NCBI GenBank assembly: GCA_021014325.1
Contig: CM037464.1
Span: 9,207,127-9,271,126 of the forward strand
Reading direction: 5' to 3'
DNA length: 64,000 nucleotides
From: Plazaster borealis
Taxonomy: Eukaryota > Echinodermata > Asteroidea > Forcipulatida > Labidiasteridae
Made by a program: the position numbers and the translations under genes. The notes below the pieces were generated by a model. The model saw nothing but the letters and a program-made list of their open reading frames with translations. It did not search any database and was not told where the DNA came from. Positions 32,743 through 42,176 of this stretch are shown here, piece by piece (the stretch's first letter is position 1; every line of letters begins with the position of its first letter).

Positions 32743-33744
32743 TTACAATCCCAAGGATTGAGAAACTGAAAGAAGCTTGGAAAAATCTTCTTTGACGTAG
32801 CCATCTTTGGCTGACTCTGATTTCCATCTTCCATGCCTTTTAAATAGCCTATCTGGGACTCCTGCTTTAGCCGCCTCCGTGGCGCCGCCTGCTCGAAGAC
32901 TGTGTACACAGTATTTCGAGACATCCCATAAGAGTGCTCCCATAATAGTCTCCCGTACTGTGGTATAACATAATGGCTTGTTAACGTTCCTTAATTTATA
33001 ACCCTGTTTTGTGGCTGTTAAGTTCCTAAATATATATGACTCTTCGTCGGGAAGTTGTACTAACTCTATATATTTTTCTAACAGTTTTACTGGGCAGGCT
33101 TTTGAAGAAAGCCTTGCTATTACCACATGATGACCGTCTCTATAGATGTCCGTTTTGCTTGAAGGGATAAATACAGACACATGAATGTGGTCAAATGCTA
33201 AGTGGTTTCTCTTAATGTGTGAAAGTTCGTCAAAACGAAGGAAGCCTGCAAACGCTACAAAGCACATTGTTACTGTTCGTATGGCCAAGAGGTTTTTAGT
33301 TGATAATTCTGAACAATAATAGGCGTACATTTTTACAAGAATGTCTGCAGAAATTGGCTCTTTTTTAGAAACTGGGGTCCCCAACTTTCGTTTAACGCCC
33401 TCAACGGCCTGTTTAACCAACGGTGAAGAGCATGGGTCAAGGCAACCTGCCATTTTGTGCGCCCAAGCAATTGCTGAGCATGCCTTGACTATGGGTGACG
33501 GTGTTCTGGCTGAATTAGCAATATGAATAGTATACAATGATACATAGTACGGATCAGCTGGTAGTTTGGATATACCATATGTGTCAGCCCATGTACACCA
33601 ATTGCTGAAGGCACATCCATATTGAGTTTGGGTGGAATCTGCTTTAGAGTTCATTATAACATCTGGTAACTTCGATGCTAGCTTTTTCAGTTCTGTGTGT
33701 TGGACCACTGCCTCACGCCTATTTTCGGACCATATTCCACTCTG
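32743..33744 (-). CDS. Tyrosine recombinase of Ngaro-like element (intact frame)
   Basis: About 333 residues, uninterrupted. It has a SAM-like N-terminal region (TQTQYGCAFSNWCTWAD) and a catalytic domain with the full tyrosine-recombinase set: Arg in FLRFDELSHI, HxxR in HSLRAGG, HGRW, and the nucleophile Tyr in DGYVKE, ending SQSLGL. YRs of DIRS-order elements are thought to insert circular cDNA without target duplication. The open frame extends upstream to 33,933 through an RNase H tail, because this copy has the 678-bp deletion that fuses RNase H (ADYIS) to YR (IQSGIW). The true start is therefore unclear. This is the only uninterrupted YR in the window. Confidence 0.88.
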   Translation of the reverse strand, partial: QSGIWSENRREAVVQHTELKKLASKLPDVIMNSKADSTQTQYGCAFSNWCTWADTYGISKLPADPYYVSLYTIHIANSARTPSPIVKACSAIAWAHKMAGCLDPCSSPLVKQAVEGVKRKLGTPVSKKEPISADILVKMYAYYCSELSTKNLLAIRTVTMCFVAFAGFLRFDELSHIKRNHLAFDHIHVSVFIPSSKTDIYRDGHHVVIARLSSKACPVKLLEKYIELVQLPDEESYIFRNLTATKQGYKLRNVNKPLCYTTVRETIMGALLWDVSKYCVHSLRAGGATEAAKAGVPDRLFKRHGRWKSESAKDGYVKEDFSKLLSVSQSLGL

Positions 33745-34262
33745 AATACTGATATAGTCTGCCCTTTCGTTCTTTGTTCTTGGTATGCACTCTATTTCTA
33801 AGGAAATGTTGTGTCTCACGCAGGTGCTGAAAATGTCTATGGCAATATTTTGCAATTCTACTTTCATGCTACCGTTAGTAATTATCTTGGCTACTGCTTG
33901 GTTGTCTGTAAACCATTTCACCGTGTTGAGCAAGCTTTCTCACAAATGACAGCATAACCATTTCTACGGCCTTGAGTTCTCTCCATGTTGAACTCCTAAC
34001 TTTGTCAATGTGGTCCCATTGGCCATGAGCACATTCATCTGACGTTTCCACAACATATCCCCCGTATCCTGAACTACTTGCGTCAGAATACACTATTCTT
34101 GAAACAGAATATTTCGGCTCTATAGCCTCTCCATTCAGTGCACGAATGTTTTGCAGCCAGAACTTTAGTTCGCCCATAGCCTGACTAGATACTAGAACGG
34201 AGGAACCCCAACTTATTCTTGATTCTATACAAACATGTAAGGCTTTCGTCATGAGCCTTGCT
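33745..34262 (-). pseudogene. RNase H fragment in the inverted segment
   Basis: Starts at SKAHDESL / KALHVCIESRISWG and runs through YSDASSSGYGG and WRELKAVEM. A 2-bp loss near 33,929 (CAACACGG where sisters have CAACACAGGG) shifts the frame before FTDNQ. There is no gag or RT upstream in this orientation; instead it is joined to YR codons at 34,262. Confidence 0.8.
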
Positions 34263-34489
34263 ATAATAGGCGTACATTTTTACAAGAATGTCTGCAGAAA
34301 TTGGCTCTTTTTTAGAAACCGGGGTCCCCAACTTTCGTTTAACGCCCTCAACGGCCTGTTTAACTAACGGTGAAGAGCATGGGTCAGGGCAACCTGCCAT
34401 TTTGTGCGCCCAAGCAATTGCTGAGCATGCCTTGACTATGGGTAACGGTGTTCTGGCTGAATTAGCAATATGAATAGTATACAATGATA
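34262..34489 (-). pseudogene. Tyrosine recombinase middle fragment
   Basis: Encodes SLYTIHIANSARTP through ADILVKMYAYY, then switches directly to SKAHDESLT of the RNase H region. The joint has 2-3 bp of shared sequence (TAT/AT), as expected for template switching during reverse transcription. It is the continuation of the fragment cut at 32,010. Confidence 0.82.
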
Positions 34490-34634
34490 CATTAATATGG
34501 GCGGTTGAACGCCCTCGGTGAATTAGCATATATTTGGTTTCTCCACGTTACGTAAAGAAGAATGGGTTCGTGTAGCGGGGTGTGGCGTGAGCTCACTTCA
34601 CGTTGGTTCGCACCACAGTCAAGGCGGTAAAAAA
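34490..34634 (+). repeat. A1 terminal repeat, second element
   Basis: 145 bp, CATTAATATGGGCGG to GGCGGTAAAAAA, the same as A2 at 38,316-38,460. It marks the left end of the second copy. Confidence 0.9.
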
Positions 34635-34681
34635 TCCCGTGGCTTGCACCTTTAGTATCACGAGTAGAAGACAACCTTAAA

Positions 34682-35598
34682 ATGACTGCTGCCACGAAAG
34701 AAGACCTTGCAGAAATCTTAAGAGCATTCAGAGAGAGTCACAAGGATCTACAGAATTCATTTTCTCAGTCGCTGGAAGCCACTAAAGCTGAATTCAGCGA
34801 GGAAAACCAGAAGACGATCCAGGCCATGCAAAGAAAGATTTCCACAGTAGCGGAGAAAAAATGGAAACGGGAAGGAAACAAGAGGCAGTTTGAATTCAAT
34901 CAGTTAAGTACAAACCCCCAATATTCTTAATATTATCAGTGTTCGATGTAAAGAAATGGGATCTATCAGTTTTAATAACGTCATGTGTTAATGCAAAAGT
35001 CAATGCATTCCGATCATCGGAACAACGGGAGAACAGATAACAAAAGAATGGCTACAGTACCTTACCGGAATACTAACATTCATACAGATTATGTAACAAA
35101 CGTTTTTCGTTTTCTTTAATGCAACTCAGAAACATCGCTCACCTTGTAGACGAAGCCATCGAGGACCCGGCCAAAGCGGTAACTCAGCTCAAAAAGGCCA
35201 AATACTCAATCACCGCCAGACAAAAGCTGATCAAACTAGCAGAGCAGAGCGAGCATGGTTGGGCTACGGTTTCAGAGTATGAAACTAACGAACTGGCATC
35301 GGACGAGGATGACGAAAAAAGAATCCAAAGAGCAGAAGCACGTGCAGCAAAGAAAATCAAAAAGAAGCAACCCACCAATCAAGCATCCAAGAGATTTAAG
35401 AAAGACTGGCCTGCTCATCAGAATCCTGTTGCTACTGCTCCTATCCAGCTTTTTCGGGGGAGCCAGAACATTAGACAAGGGAAAGGGAGCTGTTTCTTTT
35501 GCGGAAAGTTTGGACATTGGAAAGAAAGCTGCCCGGCAAGACAACAGCAATTCCAGCAGAGTAGCACTACAGCCAAACAAGCTTCAGCAAGCTACTAG
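34682..35598 (+). CDS. Ngaro-like gag, second copy, with intron
   Basis: Exon 1 34,682-34,902, intron 34,903-35,129 (GTTAAGT...ACTCAG), exon 2 35,130-35,598. Nearly identical to 28,638-29,554. The visible coding difference is Arg to Ser just before the zinc knuckle (GKGSCFFCGKFGHWKESC). The coiled-coil N terminus and basic middle are preserved. Both exons are open, so this gag could still be made if transcribed and spliced. Confidence 0.82.
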
Positions 35599-35608
35599 GG
35601 TAATTAAA

Positions 35609-36640
35609 ACTGCAATTACGAATGTTAAACACAGTGTACGGGCAATTGAAAGTCAAACTGAGTTTGAAAACCATGAGGTCGATGATGGGTACGGTGAATA
35701 CAAACAAGATCAGGGAAAAGGAATTCAAGTAACAGGTAGACTAAAGAGCCACGCCTCTTTTTGGCAAAATATTGGAACCCCTGATTTCGTAAGGGAGACA
35801 ATTGTTAACGGTTACTTAATTCCATTTTACGATTTGCCTCCAGTAATGATTTCAAAGAACAATAGGTCCGCCATTACACAACATTTGTTCGTAACAGAGG
35901 CAACAACAGATCTATTGAAACTGGTCTCGATCGAAATGTGTTCCCTTCCTCCACATGTTGTCAACCCTCTTACAGTATCCATTCAACAAAATGAGAAAAA
36001 ACGCTTAATTTTAGATCTAAGGGTGGTAAACAAATGCATCCGGAAACAATCGGTGAAGTACGAGGATTTGCGTACCGCCCAAAATTTTCTTAGAAAGGGC
36101 GGGTACATGTTTAAATTCGAGCTAAAATCAGGTTATCATCATGTCGATATCCACCCCAGCCATAGGAAATTTTTGGGGTTTGCTTGGTCAATCGGAGGAA
36201 AGATGACATACTTCAGGTTCAAGTGCCTCCCCTTTGGTTTAAGCTCTGCTCCGTTTATATTTACGAAAGTAGTTAGACCTTTGGTGAAAAAATGGAGAAG
36301 CGAAGGTAAAGCCATTGTAGTATATCTGGACGATGGCTTGGGTTACGGAAGCAATCTATCCGAAGCAAAACTAGCAAGCGAAAGAATAAAATCAGATCTT
36401 GTCGCATCTGGCTTCGTTCCTAATGACCAAAAGTCAAAATGGGAGCCATCCAGAACACTAGAATGGCTAGGGTACGATGTAGACTTAAACTTGGGTTCAT
36501 TTAGCGTACCAGAACGGAGAATCAAGGATATATACCAGTGTATCTTAGGAATCCTTCAGAACAAAAGTGTAATTAACGGCGCATATGTAAAGGCCAGAAC
36601 ACTGGCCAGTGTAGCTGGTAAGATAGTATCCACAAGCCTT
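35609..36640 (+). CDS. Ngaro-like reverse transcriptase, second copy (D-to-E at motif A)
   Basis: An uninterrupted RT frame with YLDDG (36,319-36,335) in frame and LPFGLSSAPFIF ahead of it. The motif-A aspartate is changed: FELKSGYHH here against FDLKSGYHH in the first copy (codon GAG at 36,119-36,121). That Asp coordinates catalytic metal in known RTs, so this copy is probably inactive despite its open frame. The frame runs on to 36,736 out of phase with RNase H. The homologous RT region ends near 36,640 where the TGCA doubling shifts the phase. Confidence 0.82.
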
Positions 36641-36647
36641 GCATGCA

Positions 36648-37174
36648 GTTGGCAATATAGCAAGGCTCATGACGAAAGCCTTACATGTTTGTATAGAATC
36701 AAGAATAAGTTGGGGTTCCTCCGTTCTAGTATCTAGTCAGGCTATGGGCGAACTAAAGTTCTGGCTGCAAAACATTCGTGCACTGAATGGAGAGGCTATA
36801 GAGCCGAAATATTCTGTTTCAAGAATAGTGTATTCTGACGCAAGTAGTTCAGGATACGGGGGATATGTTGTGGAAACGTCAGATGAATGTGCTCATGGCC
36901 AATGGGACCACATTGACAAAGTTAGGAGTTCAACATGGAGAGAACTCAAGGCCGTAGAAATGGTTATGCTGTCATTTGTGAGAAAGCTTGCTCAACACAG
37001 GGTGAAATGGTTTACAGACAACCAAGCAGTAGCCAAGATAATTACTAACGGTAGCATGAAAGTAGAATTGCAAAATATTGCCATAGACATTTTCAGCACC
37101 TGCGTGAGACACAACATTTCCTTAGAAATAGAGTGCATACCAAGAACAAAGAACGAAAGGGCAGACTATATCAG
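36648..37174 (+). pseudogene. RNase H, second copy, fused to YR
   Basis: Open frame with all three acidic RNase H positions (YSDASSS, WRELKAVE, WFTDNQAV). At 37,174/37,175 it joins directly to YR (ADYIS-IQSGIW) through the same 678-bp internal deletion as the inverted copy. The DIRS-type extension after RNase H is therefore absent. The frame is open, but the domain is cut. Confidence 0.78.
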
Positions 37175-38180
37175 TATTCAGAGTGGAATATGGTCCGAAA
37201 ATAGGCGTGAGGCAGTGGTCCAACACACAGAACTGAAAAAGCTAGCATCGAAGTTACCAGATGTTATAATGAACTCTAAAGCAGATTCCACCCAAACTCA
37301 ATATGGATGTGCCTTCAGCAATTGGTGTACATGGGCTGACACATTTGGTATATCCAAACTACCAGCTGATCCGTACTATGTATCATTGTATACTATTCAT
37401 ATTGCTAATTCAGCTAGAACACCGTCACCCATAGTCAAGGCATGCTCAGCAATTGCTTGGGCGCACAAAATGGCAGGTTGCCTTGACCCATGCTCTTCAC
37501 CGTTAGTTAAACAGGCCGTTGAGGGCGTTAAACGAAAGTTGGGGACCCCGGTTTCTAAAAAAGAGCCAATTTCTGCAGACATTCTTGTAAAAATGTACGC
37601 CTATTATTGTTCAGAATTATCAACTAAAAACCTCTTGGCCATACGAACAGTAACAATGTGCTTTGTAGCGTTTGCAGGCTTCCTTCGTTTTGACGAACTT
37701 TCACACATTAAGAGAAACCACTTAGCATTTGACCACATTCATGTGTCTGTATTTATCCCTTCAAGCAAAACGGACATCTATAGAGACGGTCATCATGTGG
37801 TAATAGCAAGGCTTTCTTCAAAAGCCTGCCCAGTAAAACTGTTAGAAAAAATATATAGAGTTAGTACAACTTCCCGACGAAGAGTCATATATATTTAGGA
37901 ACTTAACAGCCACAAAACAGGGTTATAAATTAAGGAACGTTAACAAGCCATTATGTTATACCACAGTACGGGAGACTATTATGGGAGCACTCTTATGGGA
38001 TGTCTCGAAATACTGTGTACACAGTCTTCGAGCAGGCGGCGCCACGGAGGCGGCTAAAGCAGGAGTCCCAGTAGGCTATTTAAAAGGCATGGAAGATGGA
38101 AATCAGAGTCAGCCAAAGATGGCTACGTCAAAGAAGATTTTTCCAAGCTTCTTTCAGTTTCTCAATCCTTGGGATTGTAA
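37175..38180 (+). pseudogene. Tyrosine recombinase, second copy, two indels
   Basis: Same protein as 32,743-33,744 until an extra A in an A-run near 37,847 shifts the frame (stop at 37,896). The HSLRAGG motif is readable in the shifted frame from 37,981. A one-base loss near 38,071 (CCCAGTAGG against CCCAGATAGG) returns the original frame for the last part with HGRW and Tyr. As it stands it cannot give a complete catalytic domain. Confidence 0.85.
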
Positions 38181-38213
38181 GTTCCCTGACTTTAAACTTC
38201 AGATTGGGCATAA

Positions 38214-40177
38214 TTGGTCCGAAATAAGACCAACAGTACAATGCCAACTATCGTGTGTAGTGTTAATTATTGTAATTAAAAGTAATATGGTTTATTCTGG
38301 GGTTTAGTGGAGAAACATTAATATGGGCGGTTGAACGCCCTCGGTGAATTAGCATATATTTGGTTTCTCCACGTTACGTAAAGAAGAATGGGTTCGTGTA
38401 GCGGGGTGTGGCGTGAGCTCACTTCACGTTGGTTCGCACCACAGTCAAGGCGGTAAAAAACAGCAACAAATTTGAAATGTGTTACTAGCATGTAGAGAAT
38501 CCAATCATCAGGTTGGCATGAGATAGTAAGCATGGGGCTAAACTACGTCCTCATTTTCCCAAACGGGTTTTTTGAGGTTGCGTAACCGGCTACTATCACG
38601 ATTGGATCCCAAGGGTTAAGAATGTCCTAAACATTCTAAACGGAAAATAGAGGAACACAGGCTGTTGCACAGAAGATACTGTGTTATATTGGAAATACAC
38701 AGAATTGTTAATTTTGTTATTAAGTATTAAACAACTGTTACGTTTATAGACAAGTAGTGTTACTATGAGATATATATACACTGTAAAAAAATTGGGTAAA
38801 ATATTGCCCAACTTTTTACCCAACTAAGGGCGAATAGTTAACTCCTCCAACTTTTGGGCAAAATATTACCCATTCAAATTGGGCAAACTTTTTGCCCATT
38901 ATTTGGGTAATGAAACTTATTCCAACAGTTGGGCAGTATACCTTTCACCAACTTATTGGGTAAAATTATTTGACCATAAGATGAGCACAATTTGCCGCCC
39001 AACCGTTGGTTAAAATTTAACCAATTATTGAGTAAATATTTTCACCCATTTAATGGTAAAATCGTGCTTAATTCGACCAACTATTGGGTCTATTATTGTC
39101 TACAGTCTGTTGGTCACTTTTTAAACCACACGTCCATGCATCGAAAACGATTTTTTTCCACAATGGCCAGTTGTGGCAAGCTGTGCCCTTGGAGTCTCTC
39201 TCAAAAACGTGGGGTTGCCCAGTGGTTTGTAGATGCTTTTGAAGGTTAGTTTTTAACTAAATAACGTGTTTTCTGTTTAGTTGTACATGTACATAGTCGT
39301 GACAGTCGCAGTGCAAGCAATGCAGTGATAGTGCCATTCGTGCCGCGGCGTTGCATGTCTACAACGCACTGCCTGCACGATGTTTGTAACATCACAATAC
39401 ATGTACACGAATGGCATGATAAAACTGAAAATAATTCAATGGCAGTAGCACTGTGTTGCTTGCTCTGCCAGTTTCACGACTGTGTACAACTAAATAGGAG
39501 ACAACACTTCATATTTAGTTAAAAACTAACCTTCAAACAGTTCTATAACCACTGGGCAACCCCGCTCGTTTAAAGAGAGGACACGGCCACAGCCACTCCT
39601 CCACTCGCCATGTTGGAAAAGATCGTTGTTATGTTTTGATATGCATGCACGTCGTACGGCGTTTCGCGGGAACAATGCCCAGATGTTGCGCGAAACTTGC
39701 CCAGTTTTGGGGCAAATCTTTGATCGAAGTGTCATGATCGGATAATTTGCCCAACTAATGTGCATCATTTTCACCAACAATTACGATTAATTCAAACTAC
39801 CCAAAGACTGCCCAATATATGGGCAACAATGTAACCAACAATTATGATGGATTCAGATTACGAAATATTTGCCCAACATTTGCCCAACTTTTGTTTCACT
39901 TCTTGTAAAAAAGGGGGCAAACAAAATGTTTGCCCAACAACAACAATTGTTGCTTTCGTTGGGCAGTTATTGACCAATAATTGTGGAAATTACTTTGCCC
40001 AACAAAATGTGTCAAATGATTTGACCAACGTTTTTGCAGTGTACGACAAATATCTTACAAAAATGTGTCATAGTTTTGGTGCGAAATAAGACCAACAGTA
40101 CAATGCCAACTATCGTGTGTAGTGTTAATTATTGTAATTAAAAGTAATATGGTTTATTCTGGGGTTTAGTGGAGAAA
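38214..40177 (+). repeat. B1-A2-spacer-B2 right end, second element
   Basis: B1 38,214-38,315 and B2 40,076-40,177 are 102 bp and nearly identical (TTGGTNCGAAATAAG to TTTAGTGGAGAAA). A2 is 38,316-38,460. The spacer is 350 bp without the 1,263-bp insertion. The right border GGAGAAAC is followed by host AAAACC; the left host flank also ends in an A-run. Confidence 0.88.
38779..40041. mobile_element. Foldback element, TIR CACTGYAAAAA, TA target
   Basis: Left end CACTGTAAAAAAATTGGGTA, right end ACCAACGTTTTTGCAGTG, flanked by TA (38,777-38,778 and 40,042-40,043). The matching empty site is visible at about 32,128-32,141. Both subterminal regions are packed with GCCCAA/TTGGGC/TTACCCA words (over 20). 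The centre is a second inverted repeat (about 39,155-39,262 against about 39,502-39,625) whose arms both contain ATGGC(C/G)AG ... GGGGTTGCCCAGTGGTT ... AAGGTTAGTTTTTAAC. They look like copies of a short exon followed by GTTAG. No transposase. Confidence 0.85.
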
Positions 40178-40328
40178 CAAAACCAGCAACAACTGATGAA
40201 AAATGCCTCGTACAACTCATTTCTGTCCACGTTTCAAGCCTGCAATTGTTTAAACTATTGACTCACCCTCACTTCTCGCACGAAATTACTTTTGTAACAT
40301 AAGATGTATAATGCATTAGCGACATTAT
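40178..40328. other. Host flank right of Ngaro-like pair
   Basis: About 150 bp of unremarkable sequence between the two mobile regions. Confidence 0.4.
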
Positions 40329-41430
40329 CACTGAAAACATCATTTAGTCAATTTGCAAAAAAGATTAGTCAAACGCGAATAAAAAGTTAGTCCTTCAGGG
40401 AATGACTAATTTGTATATCAAAAATGCTAATAAAAGACGTTTTGACTAATTTGAAAAACTTGCAGACTAACTTCTTTTTTTGCAGACTAATTAAATAAGT
40501 TGTATTACTAAGCTTTGACTAATTGTTAAACTGCTGATTTACCAATGCAGGTAGTCATTTCATTTTGAATTTACTAACTGAAATGCACATCACTAATTGG
40601 ATGACTAATGTATTCGTGAAAGACTAATTCCAATCTTTAATTAGTCAACAGCCTGTAGTTTTTGTGGTTGAAAAGTTCCCGCTCTTTTTCAGTCTGATCT
40701 TTCTGTGTTAACGTGTAAACTAGGGTGGTGGCTTGTGCAGCTCACATAAATATGTAAAAAATTCATTGACTTGTATGTTCCAGTCAATGGTATTGAATGG
40801 TACCACATGTATAGATAGTGGGGAACCTTCCAACTGTTTAGGACCAAGCATGGCACCGGGTAAGTACGGGAAATATCATATTAAAATTATTTCGTGACTT
40901 GTGAGTATGGAGAATCATGCATGTAACATACATGATGTAAGTCGACTCGTCGAAGCAATGGTGGTCGAGTTGTCTCTAAGGTTTCCCGTGGTCTCAAGGT
41001 TCAGCATGTGACAGGGGTGTACCCTTTAATATGGGATATTTTGATGCTTTTACGCGGCCTACTTAGGTTATAGGGAAACTTGATGAAGACCTGTCTCAAG
41101 TTGATATCTCTTATGTTGCGAATGTGCTCACTATTGTTGTAGTTTCACCAACTTTGCAACAAATGTTTGTACATTGCTTCACCTTGTGAGTGACCAATGA
41201 AGAAAAAAGCAAGACTAACTATGCTAAGTGCGACCAACTAAAATAGTCGAATGACTACTTAAATGAATGAAAATGACAAATTAGTTGCCTTGCAATACTA
41301 ATTAATTTTTGTGCATTACTAATTAATTTGTATGCATTACTAATTAATTTTCGTGCATTACTAATCCAGGTGACAGATTAGTAAAATAAGACATTTTTCA
41401 CGACTAATTATAATTAGTCAAAATTACTCA
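40329..41430. repeat. Region packed with GACTAAT/ATTAGTC words
   Basis: Two dense blocks (40,345-40,650 and 41,205-41,430) contain about 30 copies of ACTAA or TTAGT words in both orientations around a plain 550-bp core. The design is that of the element at 38,779-40,041 but with a different word. A CACTGAAAA start at 40,329 is possible; the right end is not resolved. Confidence 0.6.
41287..41366. repeat. 22-23-bp tandem repeat, about 3.5 units
   Basis: Units of the form GCATTACTAATTAATTTNTAT or TCG, within the GACTAAT-rich block. Confidence 0.85.
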
Positions 41431-41433
41431 TGA

Positions 41434-41700
41434 ATGACAATAATAATAATAATAATACTTTATTCAGGCAAGTCACAATACAAACAGAAAAAACACATGA
41501 AGTAAAAGACATAGCGTATAAAAAATATAAAAAATGAAAAACTAGCCCATCTAAATATACATCAAGAATAGAGGTACTATAAAAATATAAAAACTGCCCC
41601 ATCCCGATTTTCAGCATGGATTGAAATATACAGCGACGTTTAAAAATAAACATGGCAAAGACAGAAACACACAACAGGCCAAACAAATTATGTATAACCT
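41434..41700 (-). mobile_element. LINE 3' end with ATT tail (probable)
   Basis: On the minus strand it ends TTGTGACTTGCCTGAATAAAG followed by an ATT microsatellite (41,439-41,456), a typical end of non-LTR elements. An AATAAA lies inside. The upstream part holds only a degraded frame. 5' truncated. Confidence 0.55.
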
Positions 41701-41839
41701 AATCCTGAATTAAAGTGACATTTGAGCAAATGTTTTTGTTTTTAACAACTTTAAACAAACAGCGTTTGTTTTTGTTCATATTTTGAGTACATACTCTAAT
41801 CTGGAATTCTAATGCACTTCATGTCAATGTCATCCTGCA

Positions 41840-42176
41840 GGTCCAAGAGAACCCAAACTGAAAGAAAATGTTTCAACCCAGTGAACAAAGGTAACATTTA
41901 TTAACAACCTTTTAAATTTGATAACAAATGTTATCATTTTGTAGGTTTTGGTTTTCTGTACAGCTTGTGGGCATTCTCACTGTCACATAATTTGATTTAT
42001 CAGATGTTATAACATCTAAATCAAATTCTGTGACAGTGAGAATGCCCACAAGCTGTACAGAAAACTGAAACCTACAAAAGGATAACAATATCAAATTTGA
42101 ATGTTGTTATTAAATGTTACCTTAATTAGTTCACTGGGTTGAACATTTTGTTTTCAGTTTGGGTTATCTTGGACCT
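41840..42176. repeat. Large palindrome, arms about 155 bp
   Basis: Arms run from GGTCCAAGAGAACCCAAACT at the left to AGTTTGGGTTATCTTGGACC at the right. They pair through GCTTGTGGGCATTCTCACTG / CAGTGAGAATGCCCACAAGC with an 18-nt loop near 41,999-42,017. A few mismatches and short indels. The right end touches the putative last THAP exon. Confidence 0.88.

Larger units (their letters stand above)
32011..34489 (-). other. Inverted segment inside the Ngaro-like pair
   Basis: Everything between these points is in reverse orientation relative to both flanking element parts. If reversed, both joints become normal: YR codons ...PYYV join SLYTIH..., and B2 (...GTTTAGTGGAGAAA) joins A1 (CATTAATATGG). 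The breakpoints share only ATGT/ACAT. Either a real inversion or an assembly error between near-identical repeats. Confidence 0.75.
28451..40177 (+). mobile_element. Tandem pair of Ngaro-like YR retrotransposons
   Basis: Two near-identical copies of a DIRS-order element. Each has gag (with intron), RT, RNase H, tyrosine recombinase and split direct repeats in the Ngaro/PAT arrangement: A1 at the left (28,451; 34,490-34,634) and B1-A2-B2 at the right (38,214-38,315, 38,316-38,460, 40,076-40,177 in the second copy). There is no LTR, no integrase and no target duplication. In the first copy the stretch 32,011-34,489 is inverted. Turning it back gives A1-gag-RT-RH-YR...B1-A2-B2 followed directly by A1 of the second copy. 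Ngaro rather than classical DIRS is inferred from the split direct repeats and from seeing no methyltransferase-like domain. Confidence 0.85.

Noticed and set aside
38992..39249. 85-codon frame in the foldback element
   Set aside because: Its upstream half is built from GCCCAA/TTGGGC repeats; only the short ATGGCCAG segment is of interest and is noted as possible cargo.
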